Shown: positions 8,418 to 17,953, counted from the first letter of the stretch. The stretch is 64,000 nucleotides of DNA from Sulfurovum sp. (GCA_002733215.1 NVUY01000008.1:31730-95729); one strand, 5' to 3'. Notes: generated by a model from the letters alone, not told the origin. Numbers and translations: made by a program.

Positions 8418-8613
8418 GTTAGGAATGTATCCTTTCATTATAGTGTTTTATTATAGTGTAAAAAAACAAATATTTTGCCAGTTTTTTGAGTAAATTTATA
8501 ATTCTTTAGTGTAAAATTTATTTTCTCTTCTCAGTATTTTATGGGTAGTATATACATAGAAATTCAGAGTAGCATTATTTTTACTTAAAGATAATCAAAA
8601 TAAAAGGATATAG

Positions 8614-9348
8614 ATGAAGTTAATACAAGTAAATACTCTTGATGAAGTTATCGATCAACTTGAAGTCTATATTGATGACTGCATACAAACACAAAATCGA
8701 ATGGGTTATTTTTCAACCTTATATCTTGAGGTAACTAAAGAGGTAAAGGAAGGTATTAGAACTTCACGTTTTGAAGATGGCCCTCGTATGGAAGTTTTAG
8801 ATGTACACTTTGCAAACTTATTTTTTAGCTCTACTCAAGAGCCCTCTGTTGTATGGAAAAAAGCTTTCACGAGTGCGAAGTTTTCTAAGTTTATCTTAGT
8901 ACAACACCTTCTTTTAGGTATGAATGCTCATATCAACTTTGATTTAGCACTTGCAGTAAATCAAAGTGTTAATAAGGCTGAAATGGATGACTTGTTTAGG
9001 GATTATAGTGAAATCAATAGTATTTTAATAGAACAAATCGATGTTATGCAAGAAAAAGTGAATAGAAGCTGGTGGATTTTTAGAGTTCTAGACCTTATAG
9101 CACTAAGATTTGATGAATTACTAGTTGGGTTTAGTTTAATTAAAGCACGTGAGAGTGCCTGGAACTATGCCAAACAGATACAAAATGAAGACAAGGTTGA
9201 TAAAGCATTAGAAGAGATGGAAACCTTAACTCTGTCTTTTTCCAATATACTTATCAAACCTAAGGGACTTATTATTAATACAATTATATGGATAAACCAC
9301 CTTTGTGAACCAAAATCAGTTAGTAAGTTAATTAAGACAATACGATGA
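8614..9348 (+). CDS. DUF5995 family protein
   Basis: A 244-residue soluble, mostly helical protein. The segment H-L-L-L-G-M-N-A-H-I-N-F-D-L-A-L-A (residues 98-114) is the hallmark of DUF5995; its H/N/H/D residues suggest a metal or catalytic site. W-W-I-F-R-V-L-D and A-R-x-x-A-W-N-Y-A in the C-terminal half are also typical. No function is established. It has an AAAAGGA ribosome site 8 bp before the ATG. It precedes the patatin phospholipase and heme-dioxygenase genes on the same strand, so a lipid-related role is a reasonable inference. Confidence 0.75.
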   Translation: MKLIQVNTLDEVIDQLEVYIDDCIQTQNRMGYFSTLYLEVTKEVKEGIRTSRFEDGPRMEVLDVHFANLFFSSTQEPSVVWKKAFTSAKFSKFILVQHLLLGMNAHINFDLALAVNQSVNKAEMDDLFRDYSEINSILIEQIDVMQEKVNRSWWIFRVLDLIALRFDELLVGFSLIKARESAWNYAKQIQNEDKVDKALEEMETLTLSFSNILIKPKGLIINTIIWINHLCEPKSVSKLIKTIR

Positions 9349-9390
9349 AGCTTACTATACGTTAGACAACTTTTTAAATCTACCCAACGG

Positions 9391-9467
9391 TTTATATTGT
9401 TACACAATCACTGCACATGGATTAAATATACTTAAGTATATTTTTAAAATTTGTATTTTAAAGGTTT
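9391..9467 (+). promoter_or_regulatory. Shared upstream element with 20-bp palindrome, copy 1
   Basis: This 77-bp stretch immediately before the patatin gene is close to 90% identical to 12052-12127 upstream of the dioxygenase operon. It contains the perfect palindrome AAATATACTTAAGTATATTT at 9424-9443, a good size for a dimeric repressor or activator site. The patatin ribosome site (AAAGG) is at its end. Confidence 0.6.
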
Positions 9468-9468
9468 C

Positions 9469-11958
9469 ATGATGTCTAATGAAAAAGAAAAACAGCTACT
9501 TTTATTTTGTCAGAAAAGTGAGTTTGTAGAGGTGTTGAAAAAAGTTCAAGATGAAACGGGTGAAGATATTATTGGTGATTTGATCCTTTTAAATAAGTTA
9601 CTTAAAGATCAAGACAAAATAGATCAAGTATGTGAAAAATTGGACGATATATTTACAAAAAATAAAGAAATATTACAATTAGATAAGAAAGATGCCATAG
9701 AAAAGTTGCTTTTAGAATCTGAAAAAAAACAACTTATAGGTATTTGGGAAAGAATCCATTATACGATTACTTTATACCATATCAAAAAACAAGAGATGCA
9801 GAAGATAAAAGAAAGAAGAAAGAAAATTAATGGAGGGGAAGAAAATGCAAGCAAATATCGAAATGATGGAAGTTTTGGTCTTGCATTATCCGGAGGGGGT
9901 GTTCGCTCTGCCACTTTTAACTTAGGCTTGCTGCAAGCATTGCAAAGATGTAAGCTCTTAAAAGATATAGATTATCTTTCAACTGTTTCAGGAGGAGGGT
10001 ATATAGGTTCTTCTTTAACATGGTTTATGTCAAAAGATGGGAAATTTCCATTTGGTACCACAAGAATCGATACTAACCATGAAAGTGGTAACAGGGTATC
10101 TTGGATTAGGGATCATGGAAGTTATCTTGCCCCAGGTGATGGATTAAGTATTTGGTCTTTTTTTGCTGCTTTACTAAGTGCTATGTTTAAAAATATAGTC
10201 ATTATATTTTTATTTTTTATTTCAATCTTTATTATTCTCAGTATACCATTTACAAGTTTTATGGGGATGTTTATTGGCTTTTGTATGTTTATTGGACTCA
10301 TAGTCTTAGCATTCAAAATATTACCATTACAAATATTACACCATAAAAAGAAACTCTATATCCCAGTAAGCATTATCCTTTTTGGATGGCTTTTTTATAC
10401 TTTTTTATTTCCCTTATGTCAATCTAACGGTTTTGCATTTATTTTAACTACAGGAGTTTTTTATATTACACTATTGGCTTTATATACTTTTCCCGACATC
10501 AAAAGTGATTATTCATTTATAAATGAAAGAAGTTGGAAAATAATTCATGGTAATTTATTGATGTATAGTAGCTTTTTTATTTTACTTGGGCTACTAACCT
10601 ATACATTTGGTTTCCATCATATTAAAGAAGGAATAGATTTTCAAGAACTCTATGATGATGTATATTTAGCACTCATCTCAGGGAGTTCTGGACTTATGAT
10701 TATTTTAGGTGCATTAAAACAATTTTCTAACAATCGATATAAAAGTATTTTATTATTTGTTGGTGTCAATCTCCTGCTAGTTGGGTTAATATGGGTATTT
10801 TATATATTAGCGATATTTTTGCATAACTATATGAATATATTTTTTATGAATATATTTGTTTGGTATGATTTACCAAACTTTATAGAGTCTTTTCCCGTAA
10901 TTATAACTGTCTCTGCATCAATCGTTTTATTTCTATTATATCGATATATGGATCTTATGGATGTAAACTATACCTCTATGCATCGCTTTTATAAAAACCG
11001 ATTAAAAGAAGCTTTTATACCTGGCACAGATGATAGTGAAATCTCTAAATCATATTTATGTAACCTGGACACACTTCAATCACCATACCACATCATCAAT
11101 ACTGCAGTCAATACAATCAATTCCCAAAAAGTAAAATTACAAGGTAGAGGAGGCGATAATTTCATTTTTAGTCCACTGGTATCAGGGTCAAATGTGACAG
11201 GATATATTGAAACTAAAAAATACGAAGGAGGTACTATTGATTTAGCAACTGCAATGACCATCTCAGGTGCTGCGGTCAGTCCACATACTTCTATAATGAG
11301 ATCTAGAGCAATATCTTTTCTTTTAACTTTATTTAACATAAGACTTGGATATTGGATCAAAAATCCGAGCTTTTCTGGAAAAAAAGGAAAACTTGATTCA
11401 GCTGGATTCTATCATTTTTCTATGCTGTTTCGTGAGTTGTTTGGTAAAGCACTCGATGAGACTAAAAAATATTTACTTTTAACTGATGGCGGACATTTTG
11501 AAAACCTAGCACTTTATGAGTTAGTACGTAGGAAATGTAGATATATTATCGTAAGTGATGCAGGTGCTGATCCAGATAGAACTTTTGAAGATCTTGGTAA
11601 AGTAATTGAGATGGTGAGGGTTGATTTTGGTGCCCAAATTAATATAAATACAATGCCAATGCATGCCAAAGGAAAAAAACGTTTATCAGATCTTGCATTT
11701 GTCCATGGCAGCATAAAATATAAAGATGGAACAAAGGCAGATCTTATCTACGTAAATACAGTGATGATCAGAGAGCTTCCGGAAGATTTATATACCTATG
11801 CAAAAGTCAATCCACAGTTTCCTGACCAATCAACTGTAGATCAGTTTTTTGATGAAAAACAGTTTGAAGCCTATCGTGAACTTGGTTACCAGATAGGATA
11901 TAAAATGTGTCAAGAGATGTCACATGCAGATTTTAGGCAGATATTTAATATAAAATAA
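9469..11958 (+). CDS. Patatin-like phospholipase with membrane-spanning insert
   Basis: An 829-residue protein. The patatin oxyanion loop G-L-A-L-S-G-G-G-V-R-S-A-T-F-N-L-G (about 137-153) is followed by Y-L-S-T-V-S-G-G-G-Y-I-G with the nucleophile serine. The partner aspartate is in L-T-D-G-G-H-F-E-N-L-A-L-Y-E about 490 residues later. Between the halves lie roughly eight hydrophobic helices (about nt 10190-10970), so the catalytic domain is split by a membrane domain. Patatins hydrolyse acyl esters of phospholipids to free fatty acids. ATG 9469 or 9472 follows AAAGG; TTG 9451 is upstream of that site. It precedes a fatty-acid dioxygenase-like gene and shares an upstream element with it. Confidence 0.85.
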   Translation: MMSNEKEKQLLLFCQKSEFVEVLKKVQDETGEDIIGDLILLNKLLKDQDKIDQVCEKLDDIFTKNKEILQLDKKDAIEKLLLESEKKQLIGIWERIHYTITLYHIKKQEMQKIKERRKKINGGEENASKYRNDGSFGLALSGGGVRSATFNLGLLQALQRCKLLKDIDYLSTVSGGGYIGSSLTWFMSKDGKFPFGTTRIDTNHESGNRVSWIRDHGSYLAPGDGLSIWSFFAALLSAMFKNIVIIFLFFISIFIILSIPFTSFMGMFIGFCMFIGLIVLAFKILPLQILHHKKKLYIPVSIILFGWLFYTFLFPLCQSNGFAFILTTGVFYITLLALYTFPDIKSDYSFINERSWKIIHGNLLMYSSFFILLGLLTYTFGFHHIKEGIDFQELYDDVYLALISGSSGLMIILGALKQFSNNRYKSILLFVGVNLLLVGLIWVFYILAIFLHNYMNIFFMNIFVWYDLPNFIESFPVIITVSASIVLFLLYRYMDLMDVNYTSMHRFYKNRLKEAFIPGTDDSEISKSYLCNLDTLQSPYHIINTAVNTINSQKVKLQGRGGDNFIFSPLVSGSNVTGYIETKKYEGGTIDLATAMTISGAAVSPHTSIMRSRAISFLLTLFNIRLGYWIKNPSFSGKKGKLDSAGFYHFSMLFRELFGKALDETKKYLLLTDGGHFENLALYELVRRKCRYIIVSDAGADPDRTFEDLGKVIEMVRVDFGAQININTMPMHAKGKKRLSDLAFVHGSIKYKDGTKADLIYVNTVMIRELPEDLYTYAKVNPQFPDQSTVDQFFDEKQFEAYRELGYQIGYKMCQEMSHADFRQIFNIK

Positions 11959-12248
11959 GGAAGCATTATATTGTGAGTTTTGGTGGTAGCATTTTATGTT
12001 GAATAAAAGTAGTCACAAGTGCATATCCAATTTTATAATTTACGTTAACTATTTATATTATTACACAACAACTGCACAGGGATCAAATATACTTAAGTAT
12101 ATTTTTAAAATTCTTATTTTAAAGGTTAGGATTAGATAAGTGATAGTAGAACGTAGGGTTTTACTAATAAGGATTGCTTGTGTTTGTTCTGTAAATGTGA
12201 GCATTTGAAACGTAGTTCCGAAACTTAAGAAGTAGAGGAGACAGGACA
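11959..12248. other. Intergenic region between patatin and dioxygenase genes
   Basis: A 290-bp gap without a convincing gene. It holds the second copy of the shared palindromic element (12052-12127, listed separately). After that, about 120 bp of leader runs to ATG 12249, which has GAGGAG 9 bp upstream. Confidence 0.5.
12052..12127 (+). promoter_or_regulatory. Shared upstream element with 20-bp palindrome, copy 2
   Basis: A near-copy of 9391-9467. The palindrome AAATATACTTAAGTATATTT recurs unchanged at 12085-12104, flanked by the same TTACACAA and ACTGCACA strings. It lies about 120 bp before the dioxygenase gene, whereas copy 1 abuts the patatin ribosome site. This suggests co-regulation of the two transcription units. 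Confidence 0.6.
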
Positions 12249-15146
12249 ATGTTGAACTTTCGTATATCATTAGTTATATGTGTAACAATTGGGCTTATAT
12301 CCAACAGTCTTTTTGCAGATTCATTAAAAGAAAAAATAAGTGCTCAAAAAGCTTGTGTAAAATTGCTTGCAAAGGGTTTACGGCCCCTTGCAGATAAACA
12401 AACAGATAGGTTTTTAGGTAAAGTAGAAGAATATACAGCCAATTGTAGAGGTGGACAAAAGGCACTTAAATATCGTGATACAGTTTGGGTTGACTGGTCT
12501 AATTATTGGGCAACGGGTGATATCAGCAGTAAGTCAAGCAGTAGAGAAGGGTTTACTTCTTTAGGCAGACATTTAAAACCCAATGGTCGTGGGATCGATG
12601 GCGCTTTGATAGATTTAGAATACCAGCGAATGGAATTAATCAGATTTAATTTATTTGACAATAATACCTATGAGCAATATATCAGCGGTCTGGATGAAAA
12701 AACTGGAAAAGTCTTAAAAAAATGGGACAGTATGCGTTTACCTGCATCTCATCCTGACTATCAAAAAGTCACCAGTACCTCAGGTGAACAGCTTTGCAAG
12801 GGTGAACTTATTCGCCACCGTACACTCACAGGTATCTGTAATGACATTTATAATCCTGCAATGGGTTCGACCAACCAATTATTTGCAAGAAATGTCAGTT
12901 TTGAGTCTACCTATCCGGATTTGGGTAAAACAGAACTCACACGTAACCGTCATGCCGACAGACTAAGTCTACTTAAACCTGATCCTCAAGTCATATCTCG
13001 TATATTGTTTACACGTGCACAAGAAAAAGCAGATGCTTGTAATAAGGGACTGGGGTTACCCGGCTATGACAAGAACGCGCAGTGTGATTATAAAAAAGCG
13101 CCATTTTTTAATGTACTTGCAGCATACTGGATTCAGTTTATGACCCATGATTGGTTCAATCATTTAAGAGAAGGTCAAAATGCTGCTAGTAAAATGTCTG
13201 TAGGTTGTAAAAATAAAGGTATTAATAATACGGAACAAGTGCTTACGGAAGAAGAAGTTGCAAAACTTGGTTGTAGACCAGAAGATGAAGTAGATGTTGC
13301 TTTAATCGCACAAGAGTTGCCCGCTCCTGAGTTTGAACATAAAGGTAAAAAGTATCTGGCAAGGGCACATAAAACAACGCAAAATACAAATACCGCATGG
13401 TGGGATGCTTCTCAACTCTACGGTTATGATGAAAACTCACAAAAACGTGTCAAACGTGACAGTAAAGATCCTGCGAAACTACAGATGATAGCAAGAGGGA
13501 AACATACTGGAGAAGGGGAGAAACAGGGGTATTTACCCATATTCAACGATACAGACCCTATTAATCCTGTCTGGAAAGGTCAGGAAGCCACTGGTTTTCC
13601 GGGCAATTGGACTATTGGTCTGAGTTTTTACCACAATTTGTTTATACGTGAACATAATGTTTTTGTAGATGCTTTTAGGAAACAAGCAGCATCAACACCA
13701 GACGCAGACTCAGGATTACGTAACCCTGAGAAACCTGATAAGGTTATTAGCTATGCTGCTGTGAGTAATGAAGAACTATACCAAGTTGCAAGACTGGTAG
13801 TATCTGCTGAAATTGCCAAAATCCATACGATCGAATGGACAACACAATTACTTTATAATGAGCCTCTTTTTAAAGGTATGAATGCCAATTGGAGTGGTTT
13901 ATTTGGAGAAGATAATCGTGTTTCGAAAATTTTAGAAAAGATCGTTGTCAATCCTTTAAATAAATCTTCCAATGAAACCAAAGCAAATCAAATATATTCT
14001 GTATTTGCATCTGGAGCAGGTATCTTTGGCTTGGGAAGTCGCAGATATAAGGAAAAAGTTAGATTTTTAGGACATCTTTCCGGGAAAAAAGACATTTGGG
14101 ATTTAAAAAATCCTGATCATGTAAACGGAGGTGTTAACCATTTTGGCTCACCTTTTAATTTCCCTGAAGAGTTCACTACTGTGTACCGTTTACACTCACT
14201 TATGCCTGATTTACTAGAATTCAGAAAATGGCAAGACCCCAATAAGATCGATCAGAAAATTCCTGTGATCAGCACCTTTAGAGGAAAAGCAACCACTGCT
14301 ATGACAGAAGGTGGTATGCGTAATTGGGCTTTAAGTTTGGGAAGACAACGTCTTGGAGCTTTAACCTTACAAAATCATGCACTCTTTTTACAGAATTTGG
14401 AATTACCTCGCTTAAAAAGCAAAAGCAATAAACTGGATATTGCAGCATTGGATCTAATTCGTGATCGTGAACGAGGTGTGCCAAGATTTAATGAGTTTAG
14501 ACGTCAATATGGATTAACCCAGTTAAGCAGTTTTGACGACTTTATCGATAAACGACTGGACAAAGACAGTGCGGAGCGAAAAGAACAGGAACGTTTGATC
14601 GGCTTAATGCGTGAAGTATATGGTCAGCATCAATGTGATGAAAGTAAAATCATTACCGACGCACAGTTAAATGCAGACGGTTCACGGATCAATGATTGTT
14701 TAGGACATCCTAACGGTACGATGGTTGACAATATTGAAGATCTTGATACTGTAGTGGGATGGCTGGCAGAGTTTACACGACCACACGGGTTTGCTATTTC
14801 AGAAACACAGTTTCATGTGTTTATTTTAAATGCATCAAGACGCTTGTTTAGTGACCGTTTTTTCACGTCTAGTTTCCGACCGGAATTTTATTCTTCTATG
14901 GGTATAGAATGGGTAAGCAATAACGGGCCAGATGGCAAACAGATGGAAAAAGAACTTTATAATGGTCATAAAGTTGAAGTCTCACCGTTAAAACGTGTGA
15001 TGATACGTACAATGCCCGAACTTTCAGGGCAACTTGCAGATGTAATGAATGTTTTTGACCCTTGGGCCAGAGACAGAGGTGAATATTATTCTCTGGAATG
15101 GAAAGCAAAATCTCATGCAAAATCAGATGAGAGTTTCAAGGAATAA
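12249..15146 (+). CDS. Animal-heme-peroxidase family protein, COX/alpha-dioxygenase-like
   Basis: A 965-residue protein with a Sec signal peptide (about residues 1-23, ending L-F-A-D), so it is exported. Distal-site motif I-Q-F-M-T-H-D-W-F (Q296, H300) lines up with Q203/H207 of ovine cyclooxygenase-1. E-F-T-T-V-Y-R-L-H-S-L-M-P-D (Y646, H649) lines up with E-F-N-T-L-Y-H-W-H-P-L-M-P-D, which holds the radical tyrosine Y385 and heme ligand H388. S-F-Y-H-N-L-F-I-R-E-H-N is the family R-E-H-N helix. Keeping the tyrosine argues for fatty-acid oxygenation rather than simple peroxidase activity. It is much longer than bacterial PIOX-type enzymes. First gene of a tight six-gene operon to 20684. Confidence 0.85.
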   Translation: MLNFRISLVICVTIGLISNSLFADSLKEKISAQKACVKLLAKGLRPLADKQTDRFLGKVEEYTANCRGGQKALKYRDTVWVDWSNYWATGDISSKSSSREGFTSLGRHLKPNGRGIDGALIDLEYQRMELIRFNLFDNNTYEQYISGLDEKTGKVLKKWDSMRLPASHPDYQKVTSTSGEQLCKGELIRHRTLTGICNDIYNPAMGSTNQLFARNVSFESTYPDLGKTELTRNRHADRLSLLKPDPQVISRILFTRAQEKADACNKGLGLPGYDKNAQCDYKKAPFFNVLAAYWIQFMTHDWFNHLREGQNAASKMSVGCKNKGINNTEQVLTEEEVAKLGCRPEDEVDVALIAQELPAPEFEHKGKKYLARAHKTTQNTNTAWWDASQLYGYDENSQKRVKRDSKDPAKLQMIARGKHTGEGEKQGYLPIFNDTDPINPVWKGQEATGFPGNWTIGLSFYHNLFIREHNVFVDAFRKQAASTPDADSGLRNPEKPDKVISYAAVSNEELYQVARLVVSAEIAKIHTIEWTTQLLYNEPLFKGMNANWSGLFGEDNRVSKILEKIVVNPLNKSSNETKANQIYSVFASGAGIFGLGSRRYKEKVRFLGHLSGKKDIWDLKNPDHVNGGVNHFGSPFNFPEEFTTVYRLHSLMPDLLEFRKWQDPNKIDQKIPVISTFRGKATTAMTEGGMRNWALSLGRQRLGALTLQNHALFLQNLELPRLKSKSNKLDIAALDLIRDRERGVPRFNEFRRQYGLTQLSSFDDFIDKRLDKDSAERKEQERLIGLMREVYGQHQCDESKIITDAQLNADGSRINDCLGHPNGTMVDNIEDLDTVVGWLAEFTRPHGFAISETQFHVFILNASRRLFSDRFFTSSFRPEFYSSMGIEWVSNNGPDGKQMEKELYNGHKVEVSPLKRVMIRTMPELSGQLADVMNVFDPWARDRGEYYSLEWKAKSHAKSDESFKE

Positions 15147-15159
15147 AAGGAGAATTATC

Positions 15160-16170
15160 ATGATAAAGTCAGTATTTTTCCTTTTGCTAATAGGTATATC
15201 TATAATTTATTTTGTAAGGAGTAATGAAGAGATGAAACAACAATTAACAATTAATCAACTGGTTGAACAAATGGGGCAGAGTATTGAGGTTATTGGAAGT
15301 GCTGAACGTGAAAATGCTATCATACCTAGATTTAATCAGCCTAAAACCATCGCGTGTGTGAATGCAGAGTTTAAAGTGCATGATGACATCCCAGAAAAAC
15401 TTAAACAAGGTATTTTTCTTCATGCAAGTACTTATCCTGCCATGATACGCTTTGCAAATGCCACTAATCAGGATGACTCGAAAAAAGATATACGAGGTCT
15501 ATCCATTAGACTATCTGATGTGAAAGGTAAAGTACTTTGGGGTGAAGAAGGATATCAAGATTTTATATTTAACAGTTATCCTGCACTTTTTGTAGCGACT
15601 CCAGAAGATTTTCTAACTTTTATACAAGCACGTCAAAAAGATAAAAAGTTAGGTTTTTTTCTTAATCCTTTCGATTTACATTTAAAATCACTTTGGATTG
15701 TATACAAAGCAAGAGAAAAACATTTAAGCCCTCTAGATATACGTTTTTGGAGTACTGTTCCTTTTCGTTTAGGTGATGTGGCAGTTAAATACTCAATGAT
15801 CCCCTGTTCAAAATATAAAACAACAGAGGCTGTAAATCCCGGAGAGAATCAGCTACGTGCTGCACTTAAAGCACATTTAAAAAAAGAAGATGCGTGTTTT
15901 CTCTTTGCTGTGCAGATACAAACTGATCCCAAGTCTATGCCAATCGAAGATGCATCTGTGATTTGGGATGAGGAACTTTCTTCGTTTATCCCCTTAGCAA
16001 CGATTACTATAAAAGATCAGGATTTTGACACAGAGAAATCATTAGAAAGCTGTGAAAAAAGTAGCTTTAACCCATGGCAAAGTCTCGCAGCACATGAACC
16101 ATTGGGAAGAATGAATGAAGTACGGCGTTCAGTCTATGACAATGCCGAGAAATTTAGAAATAAGGAGTGA
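15160..16170 (+). CDS. Catalase-related heme protein lacking the distal histidine
   Basis: A 336-residue protein with an N-terminal hydrophobic segment (residues 3-19) that is a signal or membrane anchor. The catalase-superfamily core is recognisable: D-D-I-P-E-K-L-K-Q-G-I-F, Y-P-A-M-I-R-F-A-N, D-I-R-G-L-S-I-R-L and Q-T-D-P-K-S-M-P-I-E-D. A C-terminal R-R-S-V-Y (Y326) supplies the proximal heme tyrosine. Alignment with the paralogue at 19476 puts Ile64 where the distal histidine should be, so true catalase activity is unlikely. ATG 15160 follows AAAGGAG, 13 bp after the dioxygenase stop. The likely role is processing of a lipid hydroperoxide, or a heme-binding partner (inference). Confidence 0.75.
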   Translation: MIKSVFFLLLIGISIIYFVRSNEEMKQQLTINQLVEQMGQSIEVIGSAERENAIIPRFNQPKTIACVNAEFKVHDDIPEKLKQGIFLHASTYPAMIRFANATNQDDSKKDIRGLSIRLSDVKGKVLWGEEGYQDFIFNSYPALFVATPEDFLTFIQARQKDKKLGFFLNPFDLHLKSLWIVYKAREKHLSPLDIRFWSTVPFRLGDVAVKYSMIPCSKYKTTEAVNPGENQLRAALKAHLKKEDACFLFAVQIQTDPKSMPIEDASVIWDEELSSFIPLATITIKDQDFDTEKSLESCEKSSFNPWQSLAAHEPLGRMNEVRRSVYDNAEKFRNKE

Positions 16171-16174
16171 CAAT

Positions 16175-16630
16175 ATGCATACGACTGTAAAAACATGGTT
16201 AAATAAAACCTCTGAAGAACTCGATGAGATATATAGCAAAGCAGAAGCAGGAAACATCCCAAGATCTGAAATGAGAGGAACGGCAATTTTAGCGGGTTCA
16301 CTCTTTTCAAAAACGGTGGCTTTTACAGCTCGTATGTTTGCTTGGCAGGGAAAAGTATTTGATCTTTTTTGTCCAGACAATAAAGCGGGATTACTGATTA
16401 ATAAAATTACATTTTTTTCTTTGTCCTTTATCGTTGCCAAGGTTTATCGTGATAAAAGTTGGTTTGATGAGAAGGAGACGATTGTGATAGACTATTCTAA
16501 AACGTCATTTGTTGCTCAAGTCATTCGAGATGAAATTCGAGAAATAGAACCTGGTGTCTATTTGGGCAAGGTTTGGTGGGGGCAAAAACAGATTTTTCAT
16601 TTTGCTTTAACAAAAGCAGAAAAAACATAG
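16175..16630 (+). CDS. Uncharacterised protein of the peroxidase/catalase-like cluster
   Basis: A 151-residue protein without a clear signal peptide. Recognisable blocks are W-Q-G-K-V-F-D at about 71-77, then the segment I-V-I-D-Y-S-K-T-S-F-V-A-Q-V-I-R-D-E-I-R (about 110-129) and P-G-V-Y-L-G-K-V-W-W-G (133-143). This pattern recurs in small bacterial proteins without known function, probably a beta-rich binding fold. AAGGAGTGAC precedes ATG 16175, which lies 4 bp after the upstream stop, so it belongs to the operon. Its position between two heme-enzyme genes suggests a role in substrate binding or delivery; this is inference. Confidence 0.6.
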   Translation: MHTTVKTWLNKTSEELDEIYSKAEAGNIPRSEMRGTAILAGSLFSKTVAFTARMFAWQGKVFDLFCPDNKAGLLINKITFFSLSFIVAKVYRDKSWFDEKETIVIDYSKTSFVAQVIRDEIREIEPGVYLGKVWWGQKQIFHFALTKAEKT

Positions 16631-16640
16631 GAGTACAGTG

Positions 16641-17948
16641 ATGACAGCACAATCAAGTTTTATGATTTTATCATCTGTAAAAGATACTAAAATAGAAGAA
16701 CTCACTACTTTGCTTTCCAGTATGAATTCAACGATTCCTGCACATGCTGACCCTAAAAACGATTTACTGCCATTTGGTCGTTTTCCCCGACTACATTTTG
16801 CACGTTTTGTGATTATTGAGGCACATACTGCGGATGAGATTGAAGCGTTTGGGATAGCAGCAAGACCCTGGCAACCAACTCTGGCATTTTTTGGTGAAAT
16901 AGATGGTGATATTGATTCATTTTTTACGGAACTTGAAGATCTTGCCAGTGTGGGATTAAGAAAGATATTTGCTTTGTGTGAAAAATTTCCTAAAGAAGAG
17001 GAAAATTTACAACAATGGCTCAAAAAGAATAATACTAAATCTAATGCAAATTATGTGAATTGGATAGGTCGAACGGTGAAACATATACATGAAGATGATG
17101 CTTTGCATCAGTCTTTAGCTGCTTATTTACGTGAACATAAAGATGACATTGACAAAAATAACACTTTAGCGTTAAGACAAAAACTTTTGTCTCATGTTGA
17201 AATGGAAAAATATGCAGGAAGGCTTACCCTTACAGCAGAAGAGAAAACACCTTTGAAATGGAAGATGTTTAATTTCATACATATGATTGGCGTGCCTTTG
17301 GTCTTAGTGCTCTTGTCTCCATTATTTTTAATCATGGCACCATTCTTTTTTATACGTTTACGCATGTTAGAACGTTCTGATCCGGAACTTTTTATACGTC
17401 CTGAGCACTCATATCTAGAAAAACTTACGATACAGGAAGACTGGAGTGTTAGCAATCAATATAATGTATTTGGTGACATTAAACCGGGAGTTTTTCGTTT
17501 ACTTACTTTAAAGTTCATACTTTTTTTAGTCGATTATTTTTCCAGACATGTATACAAGCGAGGTTTTTTAGCACGGATCAAAACCATACACTTCGCTCGC
17601 TGGGTACTTCTTGATGATAACAAAAGAGCTTTTTTTGCCAGTAATTATGATGGCAGTCATGAGAGTTATATGGATGACTTTATCAACAAAGTCGGATGGG
17701 GGCTAAATCTTATTTTCAGTCATGCTGTGCCTTATCCTAAAACATCTTGGCTCATAAAGCAGGGTGCCTATAGAGAGCAGCAGTTCAAATATACACAAAG
17801 GCTGCATCAATTGCCTACAGAGGTCTGGTATAAAGCGTATCCAGATTTAACAAACACTGATTTAGCACGTAATAGTCGTATTAGAAAAGGTGTGGAAATT
17901 CGTCAATCAAGTGTTGATGAAATTCGTGAATGGCTTCACTTAATTTGA
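16641..17948 (+). CDS. Membrane-associated protein with two DyP-like alpha/beta-barrel half-repeats
   Basis: A 435-residue protein. Two related segments occur: L-H-F-A-R-F-V-I-I-E (about 52-61) and I-H-F-A-R-W-V-L-L-D-D (about 308-318), the latter followed by F-F-A-S-N-Y-D-G-S-H-E-S-Y-M-D-D-F. Each looks like the first strand of a dimeric ferredoxin-like barrel as in DyP/EthD proteins. A hydrophobic stretch (about 208-240) would anchor it to the membrane. Heme ligands typical of DyP are not evident. ATG 16641 is favoured over GTG 16638 by the spacing from TAGGAG. Homologues next to DyP genes are familiar, but no function is known. Its stop is 5 bp before the DyP start. Confidence 0.6.
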   Translation: MTAQSSFMILSSVKDTKIEELTTLLSSMNSTIPAHADPKNDLLPFGRFPRLHFARFVIIEAHTADEIEAFGIAARPWQPTLAFFGEIDGDIDSFFTELEDLASVGLRKIFALCEKFPKEEENLQQWLKKNNTKSNANYVNWIGRTVKHIHEDDALHQSLAAYLREHKDDIDKNNTLALRQKLLSHVEMEKYAGRLTLTAEEKTPLKWKMFNFIHMIGVPLVLVLLSPLFLIMAPFFFIRLRMLERSDPELFIRPEHSYLEKLTIQEDWSVSNQYNVFGDIKPGVFRLLTLKFILFLVDYFSRHVYKRGFLARIKTIHFARWVLLDDNKRAFFASNYDGSHESYMDDFINKVGWGLNLIFSHAVPYPKTSWLIKQGAYREQQFKYTQRLHQLPTEVWYKAYPDLTNTDLARNSRIRKGVEIRQSSVDEIREWLHLI

Positions 17949-17953
17949 GGATA

